DNA of 64,000 nt from CAVSUB01 sp963730995. Lineage in GTDB: Bacteria > Acidobacteriota > Vicinamibacteria > Vicinamibacterales > 2-12-FULL-66-21. The stretch lies in the NCBI GenBank assembly GCA_963730995.1, contig CAVSUB010000013.1:496001-560000 (forward strand), read 5' to 3'. A program made the translations under genes and the position numbers. The stretch's first letter is position 1. Every line of letters starts with the position of its first letter. Below the pieces are notes generated by a model. It was not told where the DNA came from. It was given only the letters and a program-made list of their open reading frames with translations, and did not search any database. Below are positions 34,830-42,935 of the stretch, piece by piece.

Positions 34830-35010
34830 TCGGTCGGCTCCAATTCCGCATCCGCGACAACGGAGCGGAAGCTGGGGATTCAAGAGCGCGTTTTCACGAG
34901 CGTTCGGCCCAATTCCACATCCGCGACAACGGAGCGGACAGCGATGATTCAAGAGCGCGTTTTCACGAGCGCTCGGCTCAGTTCCGCATCCGCGACAACG
35001 GAGCGGATGC
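34830..35010. repeat. 69-bp tandem repeat, about 2.5 copies
   Basis: The core ATCCGCGACAACGGAGCGGA occurs at 34850, 34919 and 34988, exactly 69 bases apart, with CAAGAGCGCGTTTTCACGAG between copies. Each core holds a small palindrome (TCCGC / GCGGA). The period is a multiple of three, so an open frame crosses the array on both strands. It lies between the bamD-like gene and pgsA, which converge on it. Confidence 0.85.
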
Positions 35011-35033
35011 CGTGATGCAGGCGCTACATCCCA

Positions 35034-35689
35034 TTAGAGGCGTCCGGGCCGACGGTCGCGCCTCCCCACATCGGCGACTTCGATGCTCGGGCCCGCGGGC
35101 TGTACGGCTGGGACGACCAGGTCCTCGGGCTTTCGGCTGCCGGTCAGGACGTGGTTGAACCGGCGGTAGTAGTCCACACCCGAGGCGACCGCGGTCACGA
35201 CGGCAATCCATAAGGCGATGCGGCCGAGCACGAAGAACTGCTGCAGATGATCGCGGCCGAGGATCAGCAGAAGGATGGCGATCACCTGTGAGGCCATCTT
35301 GAACTTGCCGAGCGGCGACGCCGCAATCACCACGCCGCGCGCGTGTGCGATGCTGCGAAGGACCGTGACCGGAACTCACGTCCGAGGATGACGGCCACTA
35401 CCCACGCCGGCGCGAGATCCATCTGGACCAGCGAGACGAGCGCGGCGGTGATGAGCAGCTTGTCCGCCAGCGGATCCATGAGCTGCCCGAGCGTTGTGAT
35501 CTGCTTACGCCGCCGGGCGAGGTAGCCGTCCAGCCAGTCGGTGAGCGAGGCAATTCCGAAGATCGCGGCGCCGACGAGCTCCTTCCGTACGCCGAAGATC
35601 AGGCGGCCGTCGAACTTGGTCAGCAGCACCACGACCAGCAACGGCACCAGGAAGATCCGGCCGAGTGTCAGAGCGTTCGGAAGATTCAT
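35034..35689 (-). CDS. pgsA: CDP-diacylglycerol-glycerol-3-phosphate 3-phosphatidyltransferase, one-base frameshift
   Basis: ATG 35689 gives MNLPNALTLGRIFLVPLL, the PgsA N-terminus. The CDP-alcohol phosphotransferase signature is DWLDGYLARRRKQITTLGQLMDPLADKL (D-G-x2-A-R-x8-G-x3-D-x3-D). After AVILGREFR the frame stops. The rest (VVIAASPLGKFKMASQVIAILLLI, further membrane helices, end at 35034) is in the next frame. One missing G near 35369-35372 (TTCCGGTCACGG in the minus strand) would join them. The enzyme makes phosphatidylglycerol and is normally essential, so this is probably a sequence error. The C-terminal tail of about 40 residues is extra. Confidence 0.8.
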
Positions 35690-35858
35690 GCGCTGCCCGT
35701 GGTTCGTCGCAGAGCGCCTCACCTCCCAGAATAACCCGAAGTCCTCACGCTGCGGCGACGTTCTCCCTGCAGAGACCTTGCAGACCGATCGCTCCTTCCT
35801 CTTTCCCGCGGTCCGTTGAAGGTTTTTCTGGCGTGTTCAGGTATCATCGGGGATTGCT

Positions 35859-36914
35859 ATGAAGGCCATCCTGCTCGCTGGCGGCAAGGGCACTCGCCTG
35901 AGGCCGCTGACCGTCCACACGCCGAAGCCCATCGTGCCGATCTTCAACCGGCCGTTTCTCTACTACCAGATCGACCTGCTGCGCCAGGTGCCCGAGATAG
36001 ACGAGGTGATTCTCAGCCTGAACTATCAACCGCGCCGCATCGAAGAAATCTTCGGCGAGGGCGAAGGTCTCGGCGTCAAGCTCCGCTACGTCGTCGAGCC
36101 GATGCCGCTCGGGACCGGTGGCGCGATCCGCTATGCAGGCGACTCGCTGACCGAGTCTGTCGTCGTGTTCAACGGGGACGTGCTGACCCAGGTCGACCTC
36201 GGCGCTGTGCTCCGGCTTCACCGCGAGCGCAAGGCCAAGGCCACCATCGTCCTGACACCGGTCGAGAATCCGAGGGCCTACGGGCTGGTCGAGACGGACC
36301 CGGTTGCCAACGTCAAGCGCTTCCTCGAGAAGCCGGGCGAGGACGAGATCACCTGCAACACGATCAACGCCGGCATCTACGTCCTCGAGCCCGAGACGTT
36401 CGATCGCATTCCGAAGGACACGGCCTGGTCGATCGAGCGCAGCTACTTTCCGTCGTTGATCGAGCGCGGCGAGACCTTCGTGGCGTACGTCTACGACGGG
36501 TACTGGATCGACATCGGCACGCCGGCCAAATACCTCCAGGTGCACCGCGACATCATGGACGGCCAGTACTCCGCGCCGCCCTTTGTCGGGACGCCGCAGG
36601 CGGCCTGGGTATCGCCCGAGGCGCGTGTCGAGGAGGGCGTCGAGCTCCACGGCCCGTGCTTTGTTGACGAAGGCGTCGTGCTCAAGACCGGCACCCGCGT
36701 GATGCCGTATTCGGTTCTCGGACGTCAGACCCACGTGGACGAAGGCGCGCTGATCGACGGCGCCGTCATCTGGCCCAACAGCTGGATCGGCCGGGAGGCC
36801 GTCGTGCGCGGGACTATTCTGGGCCGCAACTGCCATATTGGACGCAACGCCGTGCTGGAAAACCAGTCGGTGCTGGGCGACAAGACAGTCATCACGGACT
36901 ACAGCCGGCTATGA
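35859..36914 (+). CDS. NDP-sugar pyrophosphorylase (mannose-1-phosphate guanylyltransferase-like)
   Basis: A 351-residue protein. The nucleotidyltransferase signature LLAGGKGTRLRPLTVHTPKPIVPI lies at residues 5-28. GTGGAI, FNGDVL with the metal Asp, and TINAGIYVLEP follow. The C-terminal 110 residues have the hexapeptide left-handed beta-helix pattern (VSPEARVEEGVEL, VIWPNSWIGREAVV, GRNCHIGRNAVL). Together with the next gene, a phosphomannomutase-like enzyme overlapping by four bases, this suggests GDP-mannose supply for envelope glycans, but glucose-1-phosphate remains possible. Confidence 0.85.
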   Translation: MKAILLAGGKGTRLRPLTVHTPKPIVPIFNRPFLYYQIDLLRQVPEIDEVILSLNYQPRRIEEIFGEGEGLGVKLRYVVEPMPLGTGGAIRYAGDSLTESVVVFNGDVLTQVDLGAVLRLHRERKAKATIVLTPVENPRAYGLVETDPVANVKRFLEKPGEDEITCNTINAGIYVLEPETFDRIPKDTAWSIERSYFPSLIERGETFVAYVYDGYWIDIGTPAKYLQVHRDIMDGQYSAPPFVGTPQAAWVSPEARVEEGVELHGPCFVDEGVVLKTGTRVMPYSVLGRQTHVDEGALIDGAVIWPNSWIGREAVVRGTILGRNCHIGRNAVLENQSVLGDKTVITDYSRL

Positions 36915-38269
36915 CGACCATCAACACGTCAATCTTCAAGGCCTACGACGTTCGCGGCCTCTACCCGTCGGAGGTGAATGAAGACGCGGCGCGCTCGATC
37001 GGCCGCGGCTTCGTCAGCTACCTCAACGCGAAGCGCATCGCCGTGTCGCGAGACATGCGATTGTCGTCTCCTTCGGTTGCCGCAGCCTTCATCGATGGCG
37101 CGCGCGCCCAGGGCGCAGACGTCGTGGACTACGGAATGATGGGCACGGACATGATGTACTTCGCTGTCGCGCGCGATCATCACGACGGCGGCGCGATGAT
37201 CACTGCGTCCCACAATCCGAAGGAGTACAACGGCATCAAGATGGTGCGTCGCGAAGCCTTTCCGCTGAGCGGCGAAGCTGGCATCAACGACATCCGGGAC
37301 ATGATCACGAGCGGGTCGCTGCCGCCGGAGGCGCCCGCGCGTGGCACTCTCGCCACGAAGGACGTCATCGACGACTACGTGAAGCACGTGATGTCGTTCA
37401 TCGACCCGTCCCTTGTGAAGCCCTTCAATGTCGTGCTCGACGCCGGCAGCGGCATCGCCGGGATGGTCGCGCCCAGGCTGTTCGAGCGACTGCCCTGTCG
37501 CCTGACGACGCTCTGCTTCGAAGTGGATGGGACGTTCCCGAATCACGAAGCGAATCCGCTCATCGAGGAGAACCGCCGCGACATCGTCGAGCGCGTCATC
37601 AAGGAGAAGGCGGACATCGGGATCGCGTGGGACGGGGACGCGGACCGCTGCTTCTTCATCGACGGAAGCGGCGAGTTCATCGCCGGCGACTTCGTGACCG
37701 CGCTGCTCGCAGAGGCCTTTCTGCTCAAGCATCCCGGGGCAAAGGTCGTCTACGACGTGCGCGCGAGCTACGCGGTCAAGGACATCGTCGCGAAATACGG
37801 CGGGACGTCGCTGATGAACCGCGTCGGGCACGCCTTCTTCAAGCGCCGCATGCGCGAAGAGGACGCCATCTTCGGCGGCGAGGTCACTGGGCACTACTAC
37901 TTTCGGGACAACTTCTTCGCCGACAACGGATTCATCCCGGCGCTGCTCATCCTGGAGCTGATGTCCCGTAAAGGTCAGACATTGCGGGAGCTGCTGGCGC
38001 CGCTGCGGGAGAAATACTTCATCTCGGGAGAGATCAACACGAAGGTCGGCAACATGAACCTCGTGCAGGAAAAGATCGACGGGCTGGCGGCGCGATATTC
38101 CGACGGCCGTGTCTATTCGCTGGATGGGATCTCGGCGGAGTTTCCCGACTGGCACTTCAACGTCCGGGCGTCGAACACCGAGCCGATGCTGCGCCTGAAC
38201 CTCGAGGCGACGACGGCGCCCATGATGGAAGCGAAGCGCGACGAGGTGCTGGGTTTCATCCGCGCGTAG
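36911..38269 (+). CDS. Phosphomannomutase/phosphoglucomutase
   Basis: A 452-residue alpha-D-phosphohexomutase. FKAYDVRGLYPSEV opens domain 1. ITASHNPKEYNGIKMV holds the phosphoserine loop. WDGDADRCFFID is the metal loop. GGEVTGHYYFRD is the sugar-ring loop, and VRASNTEPMLRLNLEA is the phosphate-binding loop of domain 4. It overlaps the nucleotidyltransferase gene by four bases, so the two make a hexose-6-P to NDP-hexose unit. Confidence 0.9.
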   Translation: MTTINTSIFKAYDVRGLYPSEVNEDAARSIGRGFVSYLNAKRIAVSRDMRLSSPSVAAAFIDGARAQGADVVDYGMMGTDMMYFAVARDHHDGGAMITASHNPKEYNGIKMVRREAFPLSGEAGINDIRDMITSGSLPPEAPARGTLATKDVIDDYVKHVMSFIDPSLVKPFNVVLDAGSGIAGMVAPRLFERLPCRLTTLCFEVDGTFPNHEANPLIEENRRDIVERVIKEKADIGIAWDGDADRCFFIDGSGEFIAGDFVTALLAEAFLLKHPGAKVVYDVRASYAVKDIVAKYGGTSLMNRVGHAFFKRRMREEDAIFGGEVTGHYYFRDNFFADNGFIPALLILELMSRKGQTLRELLAPLREKYFISGEINTKVGNMNLVQEKIDGLAARYSDGRVYSLDGISAEFPDWHFNVRASNTEPMLRLNLEATTAPMMEAKRDEVLGFIRA

Positions 38270-38284
38270 CGCGGGGCGCAGAGC

Positions 38285-38331
38285 GGGGTCAGACCCAGGT
38301 CTGATCCCAAAGTCGCATCGGATCTGACCCC
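38285..38331. repeat. GGGGTCAGA inverted repeat (REP-like)
   Basis: GGGGTCAGACC at 38285, its inverse GGTCTGATCCC at 38298-38308, and GGATCTGACCCC at 38320-38331. The words form alternative hairpins just after the phosphomannomutase stop and before the tRNA. Similar GGGGTCAGACC words are a known style of dispersed palindrome in bacteria; no transposase is nearby. It may also act as a terminator. Confidence 0.5.
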
Positions 38332-38353
38332 ATGTTACGATCGCGTCCAGAGC

Positions 38354-38424
38354 GCGGGCTTAGCATAGTGGTAATGCTCTGGCTTCCCAAGCCAGCTAGA
38401 CGGGTTCGATTCCCGTAGCCCGCT
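38354..38424 (+). tRNA. tRNA-Gly (anticodon CCC)
   Basis: A 71-base cloverleaf. Acceptor GCGGGCT pairs with AGCCCGC, D-stem GCAT/ATGC, anticodon stem CTGGC/GCCAG around loop TTCCCAA with CCC at 38386-38388, and T-arm ACGGG-TTCGATT-CCCGT. Discriminator is T, and CCA is not encoded. Short D and variable loops are usual for tRNA-Gly. Confidence 0.95.
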
Positions 38425-38437
38425 ATCCAATTCTCAT

Positions 38438-38836
38438 CTGGGGACTTCGTCCCCAGACCCCTTACACGCTCCCTCGCGGGGGCCCCATGATCCCCGCTCC
38501 GCTCGCGTGGCTCACTCGGCGCTCGTTCGCGCTTGTTCTGGGGCCTTCGTCCCCAGACCCCTTACACGCTCCCTCGCGGGGGCCCCATGATCCCCGCTCC
38601 GCTCGCGTGGCTCACTCGCGGCGCTCGTTCGCGCTTGTTCTGGGGACTTCGTCCGCAGACCCCTTACACGCTCCCTCGCGGGGGCCCCATGATCCCCGCT
38701 CCGCTCGCGTGGCTCACTCGCGGCGTTCGTTCGCGCTTGGTCTGGGGACTTCGTCCGCAGACCCCTTACACGCTCCCTCGCGGGGGCCCCATGATCCCCG
38801 CTCCGCTCGCGTGGCTCACTCGCGGCGCTCGTTCGC
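38438..38836. repeat. Tandem array of four 100-102 bp repeats
   Basis: Units begin at 38438, 38538, 38640 and 38742. Each holds CTGGGGACTTCGTCCCCAG (a hairpin closed by TTC, altered to CTTCGTCCGCAG in units 3 and 4), then ACCCCTTACACGCTCCCTCG, a second palindrome GCGGGGGCCCC, and GCTCGCGTGGCTCACTCG. Units 2-4 have two extra bases (CGCGG) absent from unit 1. Its reverse strand shares the GAGCCACGCGAGCG, GCGTGT and GGGG-GAAG-CCCC parts with the elements at 50740-50906 and 52110-52176. Open frames crossing it are by-products of the repeat. Confidence 0.85.
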
Positions 38837-39147
38837 TACACACTGGCAGACTGAGTCAAAGTATCTCCAAACTGCTCGATCGGTTCGAGGCCGGACTGGC
38901 GCCCGTCGAGCAACCGGACTCGCGTCTTCCGTAGCCGTCGGCTACAGGTGCGGGCGATCCCGACTAGCTGCAAACGTCTACCAGCGAAGCGAGAGTTGGT
39001 GGATGCCCAGCGGGATGGTACATTGCGGGCGTACTCTTCACGATCGAGCTTGAACGCGATGAAGCGGTGGCCGGTGTTCAGGGTCTTGCAAGCTAGGGCG
39101 GCGCCCTCGCTGGCCTCGGGATCGATGACATGTGGCTCTTCCCTCAT
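38836..39147 (-). pseudogene. Remnant resembling a DNA methyltransferase C-terminal motif
   Basis: The frame from ATG 39147 gives VIDPEASEGAALACKTL then HRFIAFKLDREEYA. This resembles the motif I region of N4/N6 DNA methyltransferases (DPF-x-GSG-TT-x-A, then R-x-F-I-G-I-E-L-D-x-x-Y), but the GSG loop is altered and no other methyltransferase motif is present. The rest of the frame is unrelated and runs to the edge of the tandem array. The match is weak. The sequence is best read as a fragment. Confidence 0.25.
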
Positions 39148-40685
39148 CCACCGCGCAGCTTGAAACGTTGAATCTTTCCCGTGGCGGTTGTCGGCAGCGC
39201 GTCGACGAACTCGATCCAGCGCGGACGCTTGTACTCCGCCAGGCGCGTGCGGGCAAACTGCTGTAGTTTGGCCGCGAGTTCGGTGCCCGGTGCCACGCCG
39301 GCGCGAGCAACGACGTAAGCCATCGGCTTGATCAGGCCAGTGCCATCCTCGCGTCCTGTTACAGCGCACGCCTCAACCGCCGGGTGCTCGAGCAGCGCGT
39401 GTTCGACTTCGGTGGGACTGACCCAAATCCCTCCGACCTTGAGCATGTCGTCGGATCGGCCCGCAAACCAGAAGAAGCCGTCCTCATCCTGCCAGTACTT
39501 GTCGCCGGTCCGGATCCAATGGCCGGCAATCGTGTCTTTCGTCTGCTCGTGCCGATTCCAGTAGAAGGCGCACGTGGAATCGCCCCTCACCAGCAGATCG
39601 CCGATCTCGCCCGTCGGAACGGGACGACCGTCCTCATCGACGACGCGCGCCTCGTAGCCAGAGACGACGCGCCCACTCGACCCGGGCCGAACGCCGCCAC
39701 GCCGGTTGGAGATGAAGATGTGCAGGACTTCGGTCGAGCCGATGCCGTCGAGAATCTCGATCCCAAAGCGATTGCGAAACCGCTCGAACAACGCAGGAGG
39801 CAACGCCTCGCCGGCGGACACCGCACATCGGATGCTGGACAGATCGAACTCGCGGCCCGGACTCTCGTGAGCCAGCAGCATCGCGTAGTGTGTGGGCACC
39901 GAGAAGAACAGCGTCGGCCGATAACGCTGGATGAGGTCGTAGACGGCGAGGGTCGTCGCTTGACCCGGCCACAGGATGGTCGTCGCGCCGGCGGCCAGCG
40001 GAAAGTACATCGCGTTTCCGAGGCCGTATGCGAAGAACAGCTTCGCCACGCTGAAACAGCGGTCGCTCGGCTGGATGTCGAGCACCGTCCGCGCGTATGT
40101 CTCGGCACACACGGCCATATCGTGCTGAAGATGGACGCATGCCTTCGGCGATCCCGTACTGCCCGAGGAATACAACCAGAAGCACGGGGCGTCCTTGTGC
40201 GTTGGCTCCGCCGCCAGCCGTGGCGATGCCGCATTCGCGAGCGTTTCGAGTCCGGGGACCGGGGCCTCGCCATCGACGCCGGCGACAAGTACATGGCGGA
40301 CGGCCGGCGCGTGTCGCACGGTCTCGATGATCTGTTCGTAGAGCGGACTGCTGATAATGATGGCGCATGCGCCCGAGTCCTGCAGGACGTACTCGTAGTC
40401 GGCTGTCGTCCAGCGCGTATTCAGCGGCACCGGCACGGCGCCAATCTTGATTGCGCCAAAAAACGCGTAGACGAACTCAGGTACGTCGAGCATCAGGAGC
40501 AGCACTCGCTGCTCGGAGCGGATACCCAACTCCTTGAGCACGGTCCCGACGCGGTTGACCTCATCGTGCAGCTGCTGATACGTAATGCGGCGATCACCGC
40601 ATTCGATCGCGACGGCCGGGCCACGGCCTTCCTCGAGATGCCGGTCGATGAAATAACTGGCGGCGTTGAACGTCCCGGAGGCCAT
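39144..40685 (-). CDS. Benzoate-CoA ligase family protein
   Basis: A 513-residue ANL enzyme. FNAASYFIDRHLEEGRG at the start, YSSGSTGSPKACVHLQHDM as P-loop, YGLGNAMYFPLAAGAT and DGIGSTEVLHIFISNR are characteristic of benzoate-CoA ligases. TGDKYWQDEDGFFWFAGRSDDMLKVGGIWVSP is the hinge, and PTTATGKIQRFKL holds the catalytic Lys. It would activate benzoate or a substituted benzoate with CoA. A fragment of a BoxR/BzdR-type regulator lies just upstream, which fits an aerobic benzoyl-CoA (box) setting, but no boxABC genes are in the window. Confidence 0.87.
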   Translation of the reverse strand: MASGTFNAASYFIDRHLEEGRGPAVAIECGDRRITYQQLHDEVNRVGTVLKELGIRSEQRVLLLMLDVPEFVYAFFGAIKIGAVPVPLNTRWTTADYEYVLQDSGACAIIISSPLYEQIIETVRHAPAVRHVLVAGVDGEAPVPGLETLANAASPRLAAEPTHKDAPCFWLYSSGSTGSPKACVHLQHDMAVCAETYARTVLDIQPSDRCFSVAKLFFAYGLGNAMYFPLAAGATTILWPGQATTLAVYDLIQRYRPTLFFSVPTHYAMLLAHESPGREFDLSSIRCAVSAGEALPPALFERFRNRFGIEILDGIGSTEVLHIFISNRRGGVRPGSSGRVVSGYEARVVDEDGRPVPTGEIGDLLVRGDSTCAFYWNRHEQTKDTIAGHWIRTGDKYWQDEDGFFWFAGRSDDMLKVGGIWVSPTEVEHALLEHPAVEACAVTGREDGTGLIKPMAYVVARAGVAPGTELAAKLQQFARTRLAEYKRPRWIEFVDALPTTATGKIQRFKLRGG

Positions 40686-40687
40686 GT

Positions 40688-41119
40688 TCAGCGAGAGGAC
40701 TTCGGGCCGCTCTGCTCTTCGATCAGGCGATCGAGCTCGACAAAGGGAACACCGAGCCGGCGCGTCAACGCAGTGCCCAGTGTGGACTTGTCGGCTCCCC
40801 GCAGACCGATCAGCGCGATGCGTTCCAGGCGGCTGACGGTATCTATTTCGCCAAAGTCATGGAACAGAAGCTGCCGCGCCGGTTCTGCGTGACCCGGCTG
40901 CGTTCGCCCCCGAAATACCGACGGTAGCTGTCGAACGGCGGCCATCCCAGTCGTAGCATACGATGGCGCCTGTTCGGCACGCAGACGGTCCTGCTTTATG
41001 CGTTCAGAGCGGGGCAACGCCGTTGGGTCCGCGGTTGGGTCGGCTTGGTCCACGTGGTCGCACTCACTCACCGTCTGGGACGGGGATGTCGAGGCGCAAC
41101 GAGTCAAGGGCGCAGTCAA
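40688..41119 (-). pseudogene. Remnant of a BoxR/BzdR-like regulator (shikimate-kinase-like part)
   Basis: The last 44 residues of this frame (40822-40691) read RIALIGLRGADKSTLG, TRRLGVPFVELDRLIEEQSG. This matches the shikimate-kinase-like domain of benzoyl-CoA-responsive regulators, in which the same block is GLRGAGKST. Here the P-loop Gly is Asp, the helix-turn-helix N-terminal domain is missing, and the frame ends right after EEQSG where about 120 more residues are expected. The upstream 99 residues are not recognisable. Its place directly before the benzoate-CoA ligase fits a former local regulator. Confidence 0.55.
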
Positions 41120-41385
41120 CTGGATCGCCGCGGGCGACGACTCGACGTTTGATTCGTGCCGGAGCGGCCCGCAGCGCCGGCCGTCGGCGGCGTTCTGTCT
41201 GAAGCGGCCGCGGCGCTCCCGAGTCCGGCGTTGATCTCCGCGGCGGCCCTGGCGAGCGTTGTCTGGGCGGCCGACGCCGTGATTCGTGTGTCAACGCCTT
41301 CCCGCCCCGGGAGGGGGCCGGCCATCATGCCGACCCTCAGAACCTCCCGGGCCGGGCCCTGCCTCTCGTACCACGCAGCCCGCAT
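41116..41385 (-). pseudogene. N-terminal fragment of an NADPH:quinone oxidoreductase
   Basis: From ATG 41385 the first ~38 residues read MRAAWYERQGPAREVLRVG, then PLPGREGVDTRITAS. This matches the start of zinc-independent quinone oxidoreductases (MRA-x-x-Y-E-x-x-G-P-x-E-V-L, then P-x-P-G-x-G-E-V-x-V-R-I-x-A-S). The similarity then stops, and the Rossmann domain is absent. It is a 5' gene stub, probably left by a deletion. Confidence 0.5.
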
Positions 41386-41400
41386 ATCGACGTCGACCGA

Positions 41401-41979
41401 CTACTTGCTCCAGGGCGGAACGACACTGTTGCTGCGGGCGTAAGCGATCGACTGACCGAGATGTTCATGCTGATCGGACAACAGCATCAGCGCGGCGTCT
41501 TGCTTGGTCATATCCCGCCCGAACATCTTCACGTTCGCATTGAGATCGGCATTCGAGAGACCCGAGAGCGCCTGTTTCAGCGCATCGTAGGACGTGCGCA
41601 GGGCATCCTGTATCGCTGCAGGATCTGTAATCTGATTGCCGCGGCCGCCCATGCCCCCGCCGCCCGCAGACGGTGCGCTAGTGAGAAGCCCCGTCAGCAT
41701 CTTGTTCTCCATCACGATCAGGTTGAATACATCGCCAACCGATCTGACGCCTTGCCCGGGGCGCCAGTCATATTTGCCCGCCATCACTCTCGCGAGTCCG
41801 GTGAACTTGTCGGACAACGTGCTGACGTCGTTGGCGAGTGTGGTCTGCAGGGTGGACGACTGCGCCGACGCGGGCTGGGCCGCCGACGGCGCCGCGCTCT
41901 GTTGGGCAGGAGCGGGACTGGCAAAAAGGACAGCGGCCAGCGTCAAGGCGCCACCGAGGAAGTGAGCATGAGGTCGCAT
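41401..41979 (-). CDS. Secreted DinB-superfamily protein
   Basis: A 192-residue protein with a signal peptide (LGGALTLAAVLFASPAPAQ) and a DinB-like four-helix pattern: FTGLARVMAGKYDWRPGQGVRSVGDVFNLIVMENKML, and a C-terminal DQHEHLGQSIAYARSNSVVPP. In DinB proteins spaced His residues bind a metal; here the late H-x-H-L-G-Q is kept, while the first His position (V-x-x-x-x-x-H-L) reads VFNLIVME. The family is broad, including thiol-transferases and many unknowns. It begins at ATG 41979, with AGGAAAGGATC upstream as ribosome site. It lies among gene remnants. Confidence 0.65.
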   Translation of the reverse strand: MRPHAHFLGGALTLAAVLFASPAPAQQSAAPSAAQPASAQSSTLQTTLANDVSTLSDKFTGLARVMAGKYDWRPGQGVRSVGDVFNLIVMENKMLTGLLTSAPSAGGGGMGGRGNQITDPAAIQDALRTSYDALKQALSGLSNADLNANVKMFGRDMTKQDAALMLLSDQHEHLGQSIAYARSNSVVPPWSK

Positions 41980-41984
41980 TAAAT

Positions 41985-42462
41985 GATCCTTTCCTTGCGT
42001 TCGGTAGATGTGTCAGGCGAGAGGCGTCATGAACAATCCAGCACCCATCTTTGCGTCCCCGCTTCTTGGTAGTATGCAAGTAGCCCCGTTGGCTGTGGTC
42101 CATCTCGGCCACTGCCTCGCTGGACACTTTACAATCGTCAAGGGACGCGTCGCTTACGATTCCGTCGGAGTTGCGCTTGCCGCCTACGCAATTCCCTTGA
42201 TGAAAAGCCCCGCCCCGATTCTTGCCGAACGTCGAGCTGGATATCTTCCATGACGAATGGACCAGATTTCTCGCGAACGACGGCAGCCTTGATGTCCATC
42301 TCGGGCGTTCCCTCTCTCAAAACGGGCAGGCTGATCGGAGACCGTGATGATCGCGCTGCACCTTGCCGGTTTGCCTGACAGCGGCGATACAGCGCCGCCA
42401 AACTGTTGGACGAGGGCCGTCAGCGAGGTGTGAATCGGCTCACGAAATACAGGCTCCTGCGC
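41985..42462. other. Gap with no intact gene
   Basis: About 480 bases between the secreted DinB gene and marR. It contains the aryl-alcohol dehydrogenase stub listed separately and otherwise only unsupported short frames. No RNA gene or clear repeat was seen. Confidence 0.5.
42138..42299 (-). pseudogene. N-terminal stub of an aryl-alcohol (zinc) dehydrogenase
   Basis: ATG 42299 is preceded by a good ribosome site (GAGGGA) and gives MDIKAAVVREKSGPFVMEDI, the start of zinc alcohol/aryl-alcohol dehydrogenases (MKIKAAV-x-R-x-x-G-x-x-F-x-x-E-D-x-x-L). Similarity ends after about 23 residues, with none of the zinc- or NAD-binding parts. Together with the other stubs it points to a former aromatic-alcohol pathway here. 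Confidence 0.5.
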
Positions 42463-42930
42463 TCAGTCGCCGCTCCCGTCGTCCTCGGCGCCGTCGGCGA
42501 TCTTGGCCAATAGACGAACCAGCGTCGTCGCCTCGCCAGCTGTCAGCACTGCGAGCAATCGTTCCTGCACACGACGGATTCCCGATTCGACCTGCTGCAG
42601 GGCCGCCAGACCCGCAGGAGACAACTCGAGCCGCTTGGTCCGCCGGTCGTTCGGCGTCGAGGCCCGCACGATCCAGCCTTTCCCTTCCATCCGATCGAGC
42701 ACGTCGCCGATGGTCGACCGATCGAAATAGATGATTTCCGACAGCCGGGTGGCGTCGATCCCGGGGTGGGCGCCGATGGTGACGAGCGCGGCGTACTGGA
42801 CGGCCGTGAGGTCGCCACCGCATTCCTCGGTGAAGTAGGCCGTCGAAATTTGATGCACTCGGCGGATGAGGTGGCCCGGCAACCGCGAGAACGACTCTCT
42901 CACCGCCTGGCGTTTCGCAGCAGTGGTCAT
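42463..42930 (-). CDS. MarR-family transcriptional regulator
   Basis: A 155-residue winged-helix protein. LTAVQYAALVTIGAHPGIDATRLSEIIYFDRSTIGDVLDRMEGKGWIVRASTPNDRRTKRLELSPAGLAAL is the MarR DNA-binding core, with the D-x-R-x-x-x-L wing, flanked by dimer helices. It is divergent from the gentisate dioxygenase gene. The 56-bp gap holds a perfect 11-bp inverted repeat that overlaps both promoters, so it should repress both itself and the degradation cluster until an aromatic ligand (salicylate, gentisate or a CoA ester; not known) binds. ATG 42930 is about four bases from the predicted transcription start. Confidence 0.9.
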   Translation of the reverse strand: MTTAAKRQAVRESFSRLPGHLIRRVHQISTAYFTEECGGDLTAVQYAALVTIGAHPGIDATRLSEIIYFDRSTIGDVLDRMEGKGWIVRASTPNDRRTKRLELSPAGLAALQQVESGIRRVQERLLAVLTAGEATTLVRLLAKIADGAEDDGSGD

Positions 42931-42935
42931 GGCGG

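Noticed and set aside
34802..35158. Real protein from the 69-bp repeat
   Set aside because: Both strands are open only because the period is a multiple of three. It overlaps the pgsA end and has no ribosome site.
38354..38424. tRNA-Gly as the attachment site of an integrated element
   Set aside because: No integrase and no second copy of the tRNA 3' end was found downstream in the window.
38438..38836. CRISPR array
   Set aside because: Whole 100-102 base units repeat without unique spacers, and no cas genes are near.
38487..39053. A 188-residue plus-strand coding region over the tandem array
   Set aside because: Its sequence is only the translated repeat plus antisense of a remnant; no family and no ribosome site.
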